The translations under genes were made by a program, and so were the position numbers. The notes under the pieces were generated by a model, which ran no database searches, was not told the DNA's origin, and worked only from the letters and a program-made list of their open reading frames with translations. Shown here in pieces: positions 42,620-51,270 of a stretch of 64,000 bases of DNA (positions are counted from its first letter, which is position 1; each line of letters begins with the position of its first letter). The stretch is from positions 1-64,000 of the forward strand of contig NZ_FOTY01000008.1 in assembly GCF_900114715.1 (NCBI RefSeq), given 5' to 3'. Source of the stretch: Salibacterium qingdaonense (GTDB taxonomy: Bacteria; Bacillota; Bacilli; Bacillales; Marinococcaceae).

Positions 42620-43483
42620 CTATACCCTCCCTCCGTTGCTGACTTTCCATTGAATCAAGGTGACAATTCCCATAATGACAAACAAAATAAGCGACAAGGC
42701 ACTCCCGAGACCGAATTCACCCATTCCAAACGCCGTGTCATAAGTGTATTGCACGTAGTATCTGGTAGCGTTGATAGGACCACCGCCTGTTAATGAAACA
42801 ACCAGGGCGAATGTTTTGAAAAACTCAATAAAACATAAGATGATAACAAGCAGTGTAATCGGCCTTAGCATGGGAATGGTGATGTTGCGGAACTTCTTCC
42901 ACGTACCTGCTCCGTCTATTTCGGCGGCTTCATACAATGTAGGAGAGATATTCAGAAGACCGGCAATAAAAATAAGCATGAAGAAGCCGACTCTGTTCCA
43001 CACCGTCACCAAGATGACAGAAATGTTGGCAAACACTGGATTGGAAAGCCATCCAACCGGCTCAATATCCACCAAGGACAAAATATAGTTAATGAGACCC
43101 GTATCCGTCTGAAGTATCCAGTTCCAAATTAACCCTGCGACAATAAAAGAAATCATGACAGGTAGAAAAAAGATGGCCCTGAATACATTACTTCCTTTTA
43201 ATCCTCTGGTTAGTAACCATGCCAGTCCTAAAGCACAGACAACTGTTAATGGAACGACGGCAATGACATATATTAATGTGCGAAAAAGCATTGTCCAAAA
43301 TTCACTATCAGTTAGAATAGTCTTGAAGTTCTCAAGACCTATAAAGGTTGCGCTGGAAATACCGTTCCATTCCGTAAAAGAATACACGATTCCATAGACG
43401 GCCGGTAACCCGACGAATATGCCGAATATAAGAGCATTTGGCAGCAGAAAAGCATAAGGAATCCAAGGTTTTTCGCTTTTCAT
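42620..43483 (-). CDS. Carbohydrate ABC transporter permease (MalF type)
   Basis: 287 residues from ATG 43483 (GAGGAG upstream). Six membrane segments and the EAA loop YEAAEIDGAGTWKKFRNITI. Partner of the MalG-type permease. It is separated from the binding-protein gene by a 98-bp gap with a hairpin, which may lower its expression relative to the binding protein. Confidence 0.92.
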   Translation of the reverse strand: MKSEKPWIPYAFLLPNALIFGIFVGLPAVYGIVYSFTEWNGISSATFIGLENFKTILTDSEFWTMLFRTLIYVIAVVPLTVVCALGLAWLLTRGLKGSNVFRAIFFLPVMISFIVAGLIWNWILQTDTGLINYILSLVDIEPVGWLSNPVFANISVILVTVWNRVGFFMLIFIAGLLNISPTLYEAAEIDGAGTWKKFRNITIPMLRPITLLVIILCFIEFFKTFALVVSLTGGGPINATRYYVQYTYDTAFGMGEFGLGSALSLILFVIMGIVTLIQWKVSNGGRV

Positions 43484-43529
43484 ATTTATTCTCCTCACCT
43501 GAAAACTCGATAAATTGTTAGAAGAAAGA

Positions 43530-43573
43530 TGGGGGAAACCCTCATCTATACGCCCTTATGAATGGTTCCCCCA
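43530..43573 (-). promoter_or_regulatory. Intra-operon hairpin (partial terminator)
   Basis: TGGGGGAACC (minus strand) pairs with GGTTTCCCCCA around a loop of about 23 bases, between the solute-binding gene and the first permease gene. Such hairpins in ABC operons stabilise or partly end the upstream message, giving more binding protein than permease. No long T run follows, so it is more likely a stabiliser or attenuator than a full stop. Confidence 0.65.
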
Positions 43574-43581
43574 CGTTGCTT

Positions 43582-44847
43582 TTACTCTGAACCGACGTCA
43601 GAACTTTCTACGATGCTGTCCATTGCCTCCTGCGGAGTCATAGCTCCATCCAATGTCCGCTGCACATTCTCTGTGATCTTCTGTTCAACGTCCGGCATAT
43701 ATTCAAAGTTACTCCAGTCTTCTGCAGTCGCTTCTGGAGTGACCGACAGTTCATTGTTAAAAATGTTCATGGCTTCCGTTTCTGCTGCGTATTCTATATT
43801 TTCAATATCTGATCTCGGACTTATAAATAATGATTCTGATACATATTTTTTATTCTGTTCTTTGGAAATGAAATATTTCATGAACTTCACGGCTTCTTCT
43901 TTGTGCTCAGAATCTTTAAACGTTACCATTTGTTTCCCACCTGCAACGGAAGAACGCTGTGCCTTTTGCGGCATATACGTCACTCCCCATTCAAAGTCCG
44001 CGTTATCCGAGTAATTCTGCAGATTCCAGTTTCCGGATAAGTGAGCTGCTGCCTGTCCTGAACGGAATAACGAGTTGGGATTCTCTCCTCCAAGCCATAT
44101 GGACTGAGGAATAATTTCACGTTCATGCAGTTCGTTAAAGTACTCCAGTGCCTCTACGGATTCACTTTCATTAATTTTTAGTGACTGTCCATCTTCCGAA
44201 AAGATTCTGCCGCCGTTTTGATAAATGAGGGTGGAATACCTGGAAGGTGACATATCATAGGCGAGACCCATGCGGGCGTCACTATTCTCCTTCACTTTTT
44301 CAATCGCATCGGCAAATTCCGACCAGTTCCATATATCCTCGGTAGAATCCGGAACTTCGACACCGGCTTGTTCAAAATACTCCTTGTTATAATAAAGGCC
44401 ATGTGCTGTAAGATCTGTCGGTACGGCTACAAATTCACCATTCACTTCTGCCCAGGGACGAGCAGACGGCTTCAATTGATTGTAAAATTCTTCTTTGTTT
44501 CCAAATTCTCCATCAAGTCTTAACAGAGCATCAGAAACTGCTCCAGGATTGGATATCCGAGCGAGATCCGGAGCGTCTCCACCTGACACTCTGGTGCGAA
44601 TACGGTTATAGATATCATCATAAGGCGTCTCTATAATATTAAATTCGACATTCGGATTTTCACTTTTGTAATCTTCTGTAATTTCTTTAAATACTTCTCC
44701 TTCATTACCATCACTAAACCAAATGACGTCCAGTGTTACAGTATCACCGCTGGAACTATCCTGACCCGTTTCCTCTCCGCCGGAACAACCGGCTGCCACC
44801 AGACCACTCAATACTCCCATGGCAATCATTGCTGCTGGTTTTTTCAT
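43582..44847 (-). CDS. Carbohydrate ABC transporter solute-binding lipoprotein
   Basis: 421 residues from ATG 44847 (GGAGGG upstream). Lipoprotein signal MKKPAAMIAMGVLSGLVAAG with lipidated Cys, then the CUT1 fold: LDVIWFSDGNEGEVFKEITE, PDLARISNPGAVSDALLRLD, GEFVAVPTDLTAHGLYYNKE. Anchored outside the membrane, it delivers the sugar to the permeases. First gene of the six-gene operon. The many acidic residues fit a salt-tolerant organism. Confidence 0.92.
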   Translation of the reverse strand: MKKPAAMIAMGVLSGLVAAGCSGGEETGQDSSSGDTVTLDVIWFSDGNEGEVFKEITEDYKSENPNVEFNIIETPYDDIYNRIRTRVSGGDAPDLARISNPGAVSDALLRLDGEFGNKEEFYNQLKPSARPWAEVNGEFVAVPTDLTAHGLYYNKEYFEQAGVEVPDSTEDIWNWSEFADAIEKVKENSDARMGLAYDMSPSRYSTLIYQNGGRIFSEDGQSLKINESESVEALEYFNELHEREIIPQSIWLGGENPNSLFRSGQAAAHLSGNWNLQNYSDNADFEWGVTYMPQKAQRSSVAGGKQMVTFKDSEHKEEAVKFMKYFISKEQNKKYVSESLFISPRSDIENIEYAAETEAMNIFNNELSVTPEATAEDWSNFEYMPDVEQKITENVQRTLDGAMTPQEAMDSIVESSDVGSE

Positions 44848-44888
44848 AATCAAAACCCTCCTAATTAGAATAATGACAAGCTGATTAT

Positions 44889-44903
44889 TGAATTCGCTTT
44901 CAA
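44889..44903 (-). promoter_or_regulatory. CcpA catabolite-responsive element (cre)
   Basis: On the minus strand TTGAAAGCGAATTCA fits the cre consensus WTGNAANCGNWNNCA at every fixed position. It lies 42 bp upstream of the binding-protein start and after the regulator gene, where it would repress the operon when preferred sugars are present. Confidence 0.7.
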
Positions 44904-44945
44904 ATTTTTTAAGAAATAGGTTAAAATACGTAAAGCATTTCAACC

Positions 44946-46079
44946 CTATAATTCTTCCGCTTCTTCCAGTTCCGTGTATGCGTGATAGATGGCTCCATAT
45001 GCACCAGCAGCTCCTCCCAGACTGGCTAGTTTAATGTTGGTTTTAATCGGTGTTAAAGAAGCAACTCGTTCATTCAATTCTTCTATCATTGAATGCATGG
45101 ACTCTGAGACACCTCCTCCAATCACCACTAATTCCGGGTTCAGCAGATTGACACTATTGGTAATGACAAGACTCAACTCTGTGAAGAAATTCTTGACGAC
45201 GGGCGAGGATCCATTTGTATGCCCGGAGTATTCAGCAAACACATCTTTTGCAGTACGATCTCCGTTTCGAAAAGCTTCCCCGGAAATTTTCTTTTCAAAT
45301 TCTCCAAATTCACCCTCCGTGTTTAAATCTTTTCGTTGGAGATCTTCCTTAGACAACTGATAACCAATTTCCCCACTTTGATAATTGTGACCATACACGA
45401 GTTCACCACCAGATATAATGGCACTGCCAACTCCTGTTCCAATCGCAATAAAATAAAGGTTATCTGACTCTTCACCTGATCCCAGCCATTTTTCACCTAG
45501 TGCAGCGCAGTTTACATCATTGTTAATAAACACCGGATAGTCAAAATGGGGCTCCATTTCTTCTTTTAAATTACGTTTGTTCCACTTTAATGCAGGCGCT
45601 TCTATCACAATGCCAGTATCAACCTGTACCCATCCGGGAACACCGATTCCAAGTGCGATAATATGACTGCTGTCCAATTCTGACTCTTCAATAGAATAAT
45701 GGATTAGCTGAATCAACTCCTTCACGTCATTTTGAGATGAGAATTTCTTTTCATAAAGAATTTCTCCATCTAAATCTGTCATAGCAATCTGGATCTTGGT
45801 TCCTCCAACATCCACTCCTACCGCGAGGGAAGATTTGGGATTAAACTGCAGCAGCTTTCTACGGCGGCCGCCTTTATTGGTGGACGAACCTTTTCCCGAT
45901 TCCTCGATCAACTTACGTCCAAGCAGTTCTTCAACAATGGCTGATACCGTGGATTTGCTAAGTCCCAGTTCTTGAGCTATCTCCGTCCTGCTGATGCCAT
46001 CACTGGTTTTCACTTGATCCAATACCATTTTTCTATTCATTTTTTTTATGGTCTCGATTGCGTTCGATTTGTTATTCAT
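44946..46079 (-). CDS. ROK-family transcriptional repressor
   Basis: 377 residues. HTH at residues 20-55 (ISRTEIAQELGLSKSTVSAI), then a sugar-kinase-like domain with the ATP/sugar motif VGVDVGGTKIQIAMTDLDGE, FINNDVNCAALGEKWLGSG and LVVIGGGVSES. The zinc-binding His and CxCGxxGC cluster normal in ROK kinases is absent (SGEIGYQLSKEDLQRKDLNT instead), as in some NagC/XylR-like repressors. It is read in the same direction as the sugar operon, 99 bp upstream of it, and probably represses it and itself until an amino-sugar or disaccharide binds. Confidence 0.88.
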   Translation of the reverse strand: MNNKSNAIETIKKMNRKMVLDQVKTSDGISRTEIAQELGLSKSTVSAIVEELLGRKLIEESGKGSSTNKGGRRRKLLQFNPKSSLAVGVDVGGTKIQIAMTDLDGEILYEKKFSSQNDVKELIQLIHYSIEESELDSSHIIALGIGVPGWVQVDTGIVIEAPALKWNKRNLKEEMEPHFDYPVFINNDVNCAALGEKWLGSGEESDNLYFIAIGTGVGSAIISGGELVYGHNYQSGEIGYQLSKEDLQRKDLNTEGEFGEFEKKISGEAFRNGDRTAKDVFAEYSGHTNGSSPVVKNFFTELSLVITNSVNLLNPELVVIGGGVSESMHSMIEELNERVASLTPIKTNIKLASLGGAAGAYGAIYHAYTELEEAEEL

Positions 46080-46108
46080 TGAGTACTCCTAGGAAATGTA
46101 GTATTAAT

Positions 46109-46144
46109 TTAAGTTAGTTTGTTCATTTGAATTAACTAACTTAA
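46109..46144. promoter_or_regulatory. Operator of the ROK repressor
   Basis: TTAAGTTAGTT (46109-46119) and AACTAACTTAA (46134-46144) are perfect 11-bp arms around 14 bp. The TTAGTTTGTT-like half-sites match operators of XylR-type ROK regulators. It is 30 bp upstream of the regulator start, so autoregulation is likely. Confidence 0.8.
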
Positions 46145-46244
46145 AAGTATCAGTGATTCATCAAGTTGTCAATCTGATTTTTCTGAAACGATATAAGTGC
46201 GTCTTTCGTATATTTTTATTAAATGGGTAGAAGGAGGCAGGGCT

Positions 46245-47216
46245 ATGATTTCTTCCAAAATCGAGCAGTACACCGATTATTATGAAACGTTGAAAAAGGA
46301 GCTTCGCTGGAAAGCGTTTGATAACCTGGTGATCATGAATACGGCGTCGATCTATGTGATGAACGGGCGTACGCTTGATACGGCGCGGTTTCTGGAGCTT
46401 GCGGAGCAGCTTAAAAAGAGGTCGGGGATGTTTTCGGCGATGAGTTCGCATCCGCGGTTCACGATGGCGGGGATGTTGGATGCGTCGTTGGAGGATCCGG
46501 AGGCGGCGGTGCCGGAGCTTTTCCGCGTGTATCAGATGCTGAAGGATCATAACTTCCGCAGCGGCGCTTCGACGTACATGGCGGCGTTCACGGTGATGAA
46601 AAACGCCGCGCCGCCGGAGGAGACGGCGCGGCGGACGATGGATCTTTTTCAGAAAATGAAAAAAGAGCATCCGATGCTGACGGATGCCAACGATTATCCG
46701 CTGGCGGTGCTGCTTGCGATGGAAAAAGAAAGCGACATGGCAGCGCGGATCGAGACGTGTTATGACGCGTTGAAGCGGGAGGGGCTGACGTCCGGGAATT
46801 CCCTGCAGTTTCTCAGCCACATTCTGACGCTTGGCAGCGGCGGGCAGCCGCAGCAGGCCGCGGGGCGTGCGGCAGAGGTGCTTGATAAGTGGAAACGGAC
46901 GGGGTTAAAGGCGAAACCGATGTATTATCCGGTTCTCGGGATGATGGCGCTGCTGCCGGAGGAAAGCCTCGATCTCGAAGCGGTACGTGATACAGCAGCA
47001 CAGCTGAACCGGACGAAAGCGTTCAAGTGGAGCAAAGATATGAATGTACTGGCCGCTGCTTCGTTCTTTGTGAGTGATAACATGGAAGAAGGCAGCCTTG
47101 CAGAAACGGGCCTGTACACCTCGGTGGAAGCGATCATCCAGGCGCAGCAGACCGCGATGATTGCCGCGGTATCAGCCGGCGCCGCCGCATCCGCCGCTGC
47201 CAACTCCGCGAATTGA
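46245..47216 (+). CDS. DUF4003-family protein
   Basis: 323 residues, all helical, from ATG 46245 (AAGGAGG upstream). Segments such as MKDNFR-like LFRVYQMLKDHNFRSGASTY, ANDYPLAVLLAM and FKWSKDMNVLAAASFFVSD follow DUF4003, a family known mainly in Bacillaceae. The end is an Ala-rich helix. Function unknown. Confidence 0.75.
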   Translation: MISSKIEQYTDYYETLKKELRWKAFDNLVIMNTASIYVMNGRTLDTARFLELAEQLKKRSGMFSAMSSHPRFTMAGMLDASLEDPEAAVPELFRVYQMLKDHNFRSGASTYMAAFTVMKNAAPPEETARRTMDLFQKMKKEHPMLTDANDYPLAVLLAMEKESDMAARIETCYDALKREGLTSGNSLQFLSHILTLGSGGQPQQAAGRAAEVLDKWKRTGLKAKPMYYPVLGMMALLPEESLDLEAVRDTAAQLNRTKAFKWSKDMNVLAAASFFVSDNMEEGSLAETGLYTSVEAIIQAQQTAMIAAVSAGAAASAAANSAN

Positions 47217-47243
47217 TTTTTGCGGCGGGGCAGGCTGCCGGTG

Positions 47244-47520
47244 GCGGACATTTTTCACCCGGAAATGTCTCTAATCCCGCGTTTACAGACATTTTAATGG
47301 ATGACTTGTCCAGTAAATATATTTACTGGACATATTTTATAGAAAAACCGATAAAAATGTCCGTAACCCCCATGTTAGAGACATTCTGCCGACGCAGCTG
47401 TCTCTAACCGGCACACTTCCTGCCCAGCCGGCAAATGGTTCCCTCCATCCCCACTCTATGATGCACTTCAGGCATTCCGGAACTGGTTTGTGTTCTCTAG
47501 ACATCGCCTGACATCCACGC
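47244..47520 (-). repeat. GACATTTT multi-palindrome module A3
   Basis: The module in reverse orientation: GGCGGACATTTT, AAATGTCTCTAA, TTTACAGACATTTT, then GTCCAGTAAA-TATA-TTTACTGGAC (47308-47331, perfect 10-bp arms), AAAAATGTCCGTAA, TTAGAGACATTCTG, TGTCTCTAA, and at the end GGCATTCCGGAACTGG. It lies between the 3' ends of DUF4003 and DUF421 genes. Confidence 0.85.
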
Positions 47521-47545
47521 CGGGAAGCATGGTGACCCGCTGCCC

Positions 47546-48229
47546 TCACTGTTTTCTGGAAAAATACAGACTGCCGTCCTGCTCCATCTCGGCATAAAAG
47601 ACGTCGGATACCTGATGCAGCCCGGCGTTCTCCATCTCACGGAGCACCTCTTCGCGGGAGAGATTGAGTTTGTTCATGTTCGCCCTGTGCCAATGTCCGT
47701 CGGAAATAATTTCAGTCGGGAGCATGGGGGAAACGTTTGGAGCTGCAGGATTTAGATCGCTCTTGACCGCGGGCTGATTGGCTGTTTTCTTCATGACGGA
47801 CAGGTTGCCGTCCGTCTCGAGCACCGCATAGGCGACCTTTGACACAGCAAACGCGTTTTTCTGCCGGAGCATAGCTTTCAATGCATTAACATCCAAACGG
47901 GTGCGGCGCAGCGCCTTCTCCAGGATTTCCCCCTGGTGAATAAGAATGATAGGCTCCCCCTCCATAAGATGGCGGGCTTTACGGGAATGCAGATCGACCA
48001 GTCCGAACAGAACCGTCAAGGCGGACCACACAACGAGTGCTGTCATCCCGTTAAGAAGACTGAATGTGTCACTGGCGATGAGGTCGGCGGCAATCGAACC
48101 GATGGCAATGCCGGAGATAAAATTGAAAAACGTGAGCTGCCGCAGCTCCTTGCGTCCCATGATCCGCGTAAGAACAAGCAGCGCAAGGAAGGCACACACC
48201 AGCCGCAGCAGAAGTTCTGGCATCGACAC
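47546..48229 (-). CDS. DUF421-domain membrane protein
   Basis: 227 residues from GTG 48229 (AGGAGCGG at good spacing; ATG two codons later is possible). Three N-terminal membrane helices (LTRIMGRKELRQLTFFNFIS holds the family motif), then two cytoplasmic alpha/beta YetF-like domains (PIILIHQGEILEKALRRTRL, AYAVLETDGNLSVMKK). B. subtilis has several such proteins, some tied to sporulation or stress. The gene is bounded by modules A3 and A4 in the same orientation. Confidence 0.88.
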   Translation of the reverse strand: MSMPELLLRLVCAFLALLVLTRIMGRKELRQLTFFNFISGIAIGSIAADLIASDTFSLLNGMTALVVWSALTVLFGLVDLHSRKARHLMEGEPIILIHQGEILEKALRRTRLDVNALKAMLRQKNAFAVSKVAYAVLETDGNLSVMKKTANQPAVKSDLNPAAPNVSPMLPTEIISDGHWHRANMNKLNLSREEVLREMENAGLHQVSDVFYAEMEQDGSLYFSRKQ

Positions 48230-48299
48230 TATAACCGCTCCTTTTTCTGCTTAGTCTGGCTGAAAGCAAGGCAAACCATACACCCAAACCGTTTGGATG

Positions 48300-48592
48300 C
48301 CAACATGGCTCTACCCCGGCGTTTACAGACATTTTAATGGCTGATATGTCCAGTAAACATTTTTACTGGACATATTTTATAGAAAAACCGATGAAAATGT
48401 CCGTAATCCCCATGTTAGAAACATTCTGCCGCGTGAAATGTCTCTAACCAACACAACCTCCGCCCCGCCGGCAAAGTGTGTCCTCCAACCCCGCTCTAAA
48501 ATGCCCTTCAGCCATTCCGGAACTGGATGGTGTCTTTTAGACCCCGGCTAACATCCACAATCCCGGCCGCCCGAAGAGATTGTGACTCCTAC
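48300..48592 (-). repeat. GACATTTT multi-palindrome module A4
   Basis: Reverse orientation, very like A3: TTTACAGACATTTT, GTCCAGTAAA-CATT-TTTACTGGAC (48348-48371), AAAATGTCCGTAA, TTAGAAACATTCTG, AAATGTCTCTAA, CTCTAAAATGCCC, CATTCCGGAACTGG, and CACAATC ... GATTGTG at the end. It lies upstream of DUF421 and downstream of the anti-sigma gene. Confidence 0.85.
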
Positions 48593-48691
48593 AACGCCCC
48601 CCTCCCCAGCAGCCCCAAAACCTCATAAAAAGGCTGCTCCGTCCGCCGGAACAGCCCTGTTGTGTGCGCCTAATCACCCATTATTCTACAA

Positions 48692-49936
48692 TCAGATGGT
48701 CCATTCATCATTCACAAGAGCCACAAGCTTCCATTCCCCGCTGTCGTCCTGTTTCATGACAACATTCAGAGCCGACCAGTTCATGTCCGCGCTCTCGCCG
48801 GACCCTTCGACGTAGAATTCGACTACCGTCGCCTCGGGGAACACGTCCTGAATATTATTCTGCACATTACCGCGCTGCGATGTTTCTCCGACATTGATTT
48901 CATCGGGGTCGCTCAGTCCGGGGTCGTAGATATACTCTTCGTAATACGAACTCGGGGTCATCTCAATCGGACGGCCGCTTCCGTCCTGTGTGCCCCACAC
49001 GTACTGCTGTTCATTCTGAAAGAACGTTTCAATGTCCTCTGCCTGAAACACCTGGGCTTCATCCTGCTGAATATACACATACGGGGAAAAGAGCACCCCT
49101 TCTTCCGGATGGACGAGCTCGGAAAGCCGGGTCAGATCCTGGCTGATCAAATAATCCACGACGGACTGCGCGGCAGACGCCGCAGCCTCATCACCGCTCC
49201 CGGCATTTTCCCCGGCGGTATTGCCCTCATCAAGCTGCGTCGAAACGATCTCATCGAGAATCCAGCGGTCTCCGTTGTACACCGCGTGATATACCATCTC
49301 CACATGACCGAGCATCTCATTGTTACGCTCCTGAACGATGCGGACGTGGTCCCGGGCTTCCTGCTCCAGCGTAAACGACTGATCCTCCTGCAGCCACGTC
49401 GGCGCATCCATTGCCACCACGTAAATACCATCGCTTTCTTCCCGGAAATAGGAATCCGTCATCCACTGAGCCAGGTCCTCCGACATCACCTCCTCAAAAT
49501 GCTGCCGGACGCCATCAAGCGACTCATACGACTCCACGCGCTGACTATCCGTCTCATTCACGAGCGTCTCAAACGACTCACGGTAGGCCGTCATCACCTC
49601 CACTGCGCGTTCCTCCGTCAACTCAGGCGGCGTCTCATCCTCCGGTTCCGCAGGCGCTTCCTGCACCCCGCCGTCCGGAGTCTCCTGCTCCTCATCACCC
49701 GGAGCCGTACCTAAGCCTTCCGTTCCTGGAGCGGTGCCCTGCTGACTCATGACAAGAAGGGCCGCAATGCCGGCTGCAGCAAGTGTTCCGCCAAACGTAT
49801 AGATCCGCTTCCAGGACGTCTTTTTCTTCGATTTCTTTTCCACACCCTGAATAATCTCGTCCGGCGAAACCGAGGGCGGCATATTGTCATAACCTTCCTC
49901 CAGCTCCTTCATGCGCTCTTCAAACGACTTACTCAT
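48692..49936 (-). CDS. Probable anti-sigma factor, membrane-anchored
   Basis: 414 residues. A short cytoplasmic N-terminus (MSKSFEERMKELEEGYDNMP), one membrane helix about residues 45-65 (GGTLAAAGIAALLVMSQQ), an acidic Pro/Glu/Thr-rich linker and a large outer domain with two similar NTF2-like halves. The gene overlaps the ECF sigma gene by 8 nt and follows it, the classic sigma/anti-sigma order, which is the main ground for the call. No ZAS zinc motif is present. Confidence 0.7.
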   Translation of the reverse strand: MSKSFEERMKELEEGYDNMPPSVSPDEIIQGVEKKSKKKTSWKRIYTFGGTLAAAGIAALLVMSQQGTAPGTEGLGTAPGDEEQETPDGGVQEAPAEPEDETPPELTEERAVEVMTAYRESFETLVNETDSQRVESYESLDGVRQHFEEVMSEDLAQWMTDSYFREESDGIYVVAMDAPTWLQEDQSFTLEQEARDHVRIVQERNNEMLGHVEMVYHAVYNGDRWILDEIVSTQLDEGNTAGENAGSGDEAAASAAQSVVDYLISQDLTRLSELVHPEEGVLFSPYVYIQQDEAQVFQAEDIETFFQNEQQYVWGTQDGSGRPIEMTPSSYYEEYIYDPGLSDPDEINVGETSQRGNVQNNIQDVFPEATVVEFYVEGSGESADMNWSALNVVMKQDDSGEWKLVALVNDEWTI

Positions 49937-50465
49937 CAGACTCCCCCTCCTTTTCCATCGCGGCTTTGAGTTTCTTTCTCGCCCGCATCACCTGGGATTT
50001 CACGCCGGACTCGGACGTACCGGTTACTTCGCTGATTTCAGCGTACGTCTGATGGTGAAAATAATGAAGCACCAGCGGCACCCTGTACTTCTCATCCAGC
50101 CCCTGAATCAAATCATGAAGCTCCATCGCCTCCTCACTCACCTGCAGCGTCTCATACGCATGATCCGGCGTCGTCTCCTTCACTCTCTCTACCTTGCGCC
50201 GCTGCCGTTTCTGCTTACGCATCATGTCCCTTGCGGTGTTCAACGTAATCGAATACAACCACGTCGTAAACGTCCCACCCGAAAAACTCCCAAGCGACCG
50301 ATACACCTTCAAAAACACTTCCTGCGTCACATCATCTATTTCATCCGGCTGCACCCCAATCTGGTAAGCAAACCGCTGCACCGTCTGATAATACGCGTGC
50401 ACCACGTCATGAAACGCTTCCTTACTTCCGCTTCGGGCAAGTTCCAACGACTCCTCAACCGTCAT
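49929..50465 (-). CDS. ECF-type RNA polymerase sigma factor
   Basis: 178 residues from ATG 50465 (GGGGGGAGAG upstream). Region 2 (YQIGVQPDEIDDVTQEVFLK, FTTWLYSITLNTARDMMRKQ) and region 4 (LHYFHHQTYAEISEVTGTSE, SGVKSQVMRARKKLKAAM) are complete. It directs transcription of an envelope or stress regulon, held inactive by the next gene's product. The signal and target promoters cannot be read from here. Confidence 0.92.
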   Translation of the reverse strand: MTVEESLELARSGSKEAFHDVVHAYYQTVQRFAYQIGVQPDEIDDVTQEVFLKVYRSLGSFSGGTFTTWLYSITLNTARDMMRKQKRQRRKVERVKETTPDHAYETLQVSEEAMELHDLIQGLDEKYRVPLVLHYFHHQTYAEISEVTGTSESGVKSQVMRARKKLKAAMEKEGESDE

Positions 50466-50621
50466 GACTCTCCCCCCTTTGTTGATCCTTCTACCTATGT
50501 AACGACACCAACCCCGAAACGGTCCCACATTTATGAGAAAAAAAATCTACCGAAGACAGCGCTCCAGGCACAAAAACCTGCTCCGCAGCCAACCATCACA
50601 CCGCAACGCGCAGTACCCTGC

Positions 50622-50657
50622 AAAAAAAAGAGGCCCCGATTCCTCCCGGGACCTCTT
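50622..50657 (-). terminator. Rho-independent terminator of the DinB gene
   Basis: On the minus strand AAGAGGTCCCG pairs with CGGGGCCTCTT and is followed by TTTTTT, about 20 nt after the DinB stop. Confidence 0.85.
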
Positions 50658-50679
50658 GCTGTACATTGTGCCGCCTGTG

Positions 50680-51135
50680 TTACGACTGCTTTGTGAAAAA
50701 AGGAAGATCTTCCACCCCGGCGGTGCGGGCATACGTGAAAAGCTGTCCTTTATGATGGATTTCATGGTCAATGGCGTTCGTTAAAAAGAAATGGCCGGGC
50801 TCGTTCATGCCCATCATATCAAAGGTCTGCTCCAGATCGTCGTCGGAAAGCGCCTGGAGCTTTGCATCGGTTTTTGCCGTATAGTCTTTCACATGTTCGA
50901 GTACGTCATGCATGGTCTCGAATGAAGGGGTATCCGCCATTTCCGGAGAACCGCCGCTGACGAGTTCTGCGAACATGTGCGTGGAGGCTGCTGTATGGGC
51001 GGCGAGCTGTCCAAACGGCATCGCGCCGTCCCACGGAGCAAAATGAACATGGTCATCGGCTGATGCTTCCACCAGTTCCTCCAGTACCCTGCGGTGCCGC
51101 ATCCACCTTGCTCTGATTGCTTCTGCCTGGCTCAT
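50680..51135 (-). CDS. DinB-family protein
   Basis: 151 residues, a four-helix bundle. The three metal-binding His are visible in LAAHTAAS and DHEIHHKGQLF. DinB/YfiT proteins act as thiol-dependent transferases or metal-dependent hydrolases, and many are general stress proteins. AAAGGAGAGG upstream. Monocistronic with its own terminator. Confidence 0.85.
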   Translation of the reverse strand: MSQAEAIRARWMRHRRVLEELVEASADDHVHFAPWDGAMPFGQLAAHTAASTHMFAELVSGGSPEMADTPSFETMHDVLEHVKDYTAKTDAKLQALSDDDLEQTFDMMGMNEPGHFFLTNAIDHEIHHKGQLFTYARTAGVEDLPFFTKQS

Positions 51136-51270
51136 CGGTCATCCTCTCCTTTATTTTTGCGCGGTTTGATGTTTGTTTCCCCTATTTATGTTCCACTTTC
51201 TATGAGCAGAAAAACGTCCTGTCTGCATTTTTTCTTACAGGTTTTCTTTCTCGTTTGAATAAAATCATGC

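Noticed and set aside
46161-46820. 219-codon minus-strand frame opposite DUF4003
   Set aside because: Extremely rich in His and Arg; an antisense shadow of the DUF4003 gene.
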